Positions 6,189 to 7,195 of a DNA stretch of 7,195 bases are shown in pieces. Numbering within the stretch: position 1 is the stretch's first letter; the number at the start of each line of letters is the position of its first letter. The DNA lies in assembly GCA_028284565.1 (NCBI GenBank), contig JANQRM010000116.1, positions 1-7,195 of the forward strand, in the 5' to 3' direction. The notes beneath the pieces were generated by a model. The model saw nothing but the letters and a program-made list of their open reading frames with translations, did no database searches and was not told where the DNA came from. A program made the translations under genes and the position numbers. The stretch comes from Anaerolineae bacterium. Lineage in GTDB: Bacteria; Chloroflexota; Anaerolineae; Aggregatilineales; Phototrophicaceae.

Positions 6189-6246
6189 TCCGCCAGATAC
6201 CCCTCCTGAGAACTGTGATAAAATAACGCTATCCATTCAGGTTAGC
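6179..6246 (+). repeat. 8-bp perfect inverted repeat flanking the VWA promoter
   Basis: GCTAACCT (6179-6186, overlapping the ABC gene's last codons) is the exact reverse complement of AGGTTAGC (6239-6246), 52 nt apart. A shorter inner pair, CCTGA (6205-6209) and TCAGG (6237-6241), shares the right arm. The promoter-like CTGTGATAAAAT lies between the arms. The arms could be operator half-sites, or could form a stem in read-through RNA just before the VWA ribosome site. Chance occurrence is possible for so short a repeat. Confidence 0.4.
6216..6224 (+). promoter_or_regulatory. Extended -10 promoter of the VWA gene
   Basis: TAAAAT (6219-6224, 5/6 to consensus) is preceded by TG at 6216-6217 with one base between, an extended -10. 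No convincing -35 is seen at 17 bp (GATACC), which is common for extended -10 promoters. The expected start is near 6231, giving a leader of about 28 nt to the ATG at 6259. Confidence 0.55.
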
Positions 6247-6258
6247 TAGGCATGGTCA

Positions 6259-7195
6259 ATGCAAGCAGATTTTTCGTTGGATTATGATGTTCTAACCGTT
6301 GAACAGTCGCAAAAACTCTATATGATGGCGCGCTTTGTCGCTGACCCTGCGCCGGAAGATAATCAACGCCGCCCCCTGAATATCAGCCTTGTCATTGACC
6401 GTAGTGGTTCGATGGCTGGTGATAAAATCAGCTATACGAAGCAAGCCTCGCAATTTTTAATCCAGAATCTCCAAGCGAAAGACCTGATTTCAATTGTCCT
6501 CTACAATGACAAAATTGAGAGCCTTCTCCCACCAGAAAATGTGACCAATAAAGATATGCTGACCCAACGCATAGAGCAGATTCGCGTGGGTGGCACAACC
6601 AATCTCAGCGGTGGCTGGCTAGAGGGTTGTAAGCATGTTGCCACGCATCTTGAGGAGGATTTTCTTAATCGGGTGATATTGATGAGCGATGGACTTGCTA
6701 ATCGCGGTGTCACAGACCCTGTGAAATTGGTGGCGATGGCAAAGCAGAAATATCAAGAAGGCATCAGCACCACGACAATGGGCTTAGGCAATGATTTTAA
6801 TGAAGACTTGATGATGGCGATGGCGGATGCTGGTGGTGGCGCATTTTATTTCATTGAAAGTCCAGAAGTCGCCCCACTGATTTTCAATGAAGAACTGCGT
6901 GGGTTATTGAGCGTCGTCGGACAAAACTTGATGATAACGCTTATACCGACGGAGCATGTTGCATCTGTTCATCAATTGAACGCTTATCCCATGCAAACCG
7001 ACGGCAAACAATATGAGTTCCGCTTGGGGGACATTTTTGGTGAAGAAGAGAAGGTGTTGGTTTTAGAATTGTCGATTCCTGCCCTAGGATCAATGGGTGA
7101 ACAACGAATCGCTACCCTGCTCTTTGCCTATGATGAACTGTTGCCCGATGGTGGGACAAAACACCGAACATGGGAAATGCCTGTGATGGTCAATG
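6259..7195 (+). CDS. von Willebrand factor A-domain protein, 3' end missing
   Basis: An uninterrupted frame of 312 codons runs off the window. The ATG at 6259 is chosen because an in-frame TAG lies just upstream (6247-6249) with no other start between; a weak AGG (6248-6250) serves as ribosome site at 8-nt spacing. Residues about 40-210 form a VWA domain with a complete metal-ion-dependent adhesion site: DRSGS (D47, S49, S51), the Thr of GGTTNLSGG (113/114), and D144 in LMSDGLANRG. The segment after about 215 looks like a beta-rich accessory domain (FRLGDIFGEEEKVLVLEL). There is no signal peptide or membrane segment in the visible part, unlike BatA/BatB or YfbK-type exported VWA proteins, so the visible part looks cytoplasmic. 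VWA domains with an intact MIDAS usually bind a protein partner through a divalent metal; the partner here is unknown. The gene has its own promoter candidate, so its link to the ABC ATPase is only by position. Confidence 0.9.
   Translation, partial: MQADFSLDYDVLTVEQSQKLYMMARFVADPAPEDNQRRPLNISLVIDRSGSMAGDKISYTKQASQFLIQNLQAKDLISIVLYNDKIESLLPPENVTNKDMLTQRIEQIRVGGTTNLSGGWLEGCKHVATHLEEDFLNRVILMSDGLANRGVTDPVKLVAMAKQKYQEGISTTTMGLGNDFNEDLMMAMADAGGGAFYFIESPEVAPLIFNEELRGLLSVVGQNLMITLIPTEHVASVHQLNAYPMQTDGKQYEFRLGDIFGEEEKVLVLELSIPALGSMGEQRIATLLFAYDELLPDGGTKHRTWEMPVMVN

Noticed and set aside
6252..6287. ATG at 6252 as the VWA start
   Set aside because: That frame meets a TGA within 12 codons; the VWA frame starts at 6259.

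Overview
This is a compact bacterial window with every recognisable gene on the + strand, short spacers, and genes cut at both ends. There is no sign of phage, insertion sequence, CRISPR array or RNA gene. The organism is not certain. A full-length RNase J, moderate base composition, extended -10 promoters of the form TGTGATAWAAT, and a von Willebrand A (VWA) protein without a signal peptide fit a Chloroflexota-like or other deep-branching bacterium better than an enteric one. That assignment is inference from general familiarity, not a database result.

Region 1 (1-3558) is the downstream end of a surface-glycan operon. Its order is a lipid-carrier-type family 2 glycosyltransferase (5' end missing), a two-domain formyltransferase related to Fmt and the N-terminal half of ArnA, a GNAT N-acetyltransferase resembling WecD/RffC, and a clear WecE/RffA-type dTDP-4-amino-4,6-dideoxygalactose transaminase. 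The first two junctions are ATGA overlaps and the third gap is 23 nt, so the four are probably co-transcribed and partly translationally coupled. The simplest reading is that WecE aminates dTDP-4-keto-6-deoxyglucose, one or both acyltransferases cap the 4-amine with formyl or acetyl, and the glycosyltransferase places a sugar on a polyprenyl phosphate carrier. The logic resembles the Arn pathway but uses ECA-type (WecE/WecD) enzymes.

Region 2 (3559-3753) is a regulatory spacer. It holds an extended -10 promoter-like site, then a good intrinsic terminator that closes the sugar operon, then a TATAAT box whose predicted start falls at the base of a hairpin, so the downstream mRNA would begin with a 5'-terminal stem.

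Region 3 (3754-6188) holds rnj (RNase J, complete, all metal ligands present) and, 62 nt later without a visible terminator, a LolD/MacB-type ABC ATPase with no permease next to it.

Region 4 (6189-7195) starts with a spacer that contains a second TGTGATAWAAT promoter flanked by an 8-bp perfect inverted repeat. It leads into a VWA-domain protein with an intact MIDAS motif that runs off the window. No single dramatic new system is evident. The points most worth checking are the formyltransferase lacking the usual catalytic Asn, the pairing of formyl- and acetyltransferase with one aminotransferase, and the leader structure of rnj.
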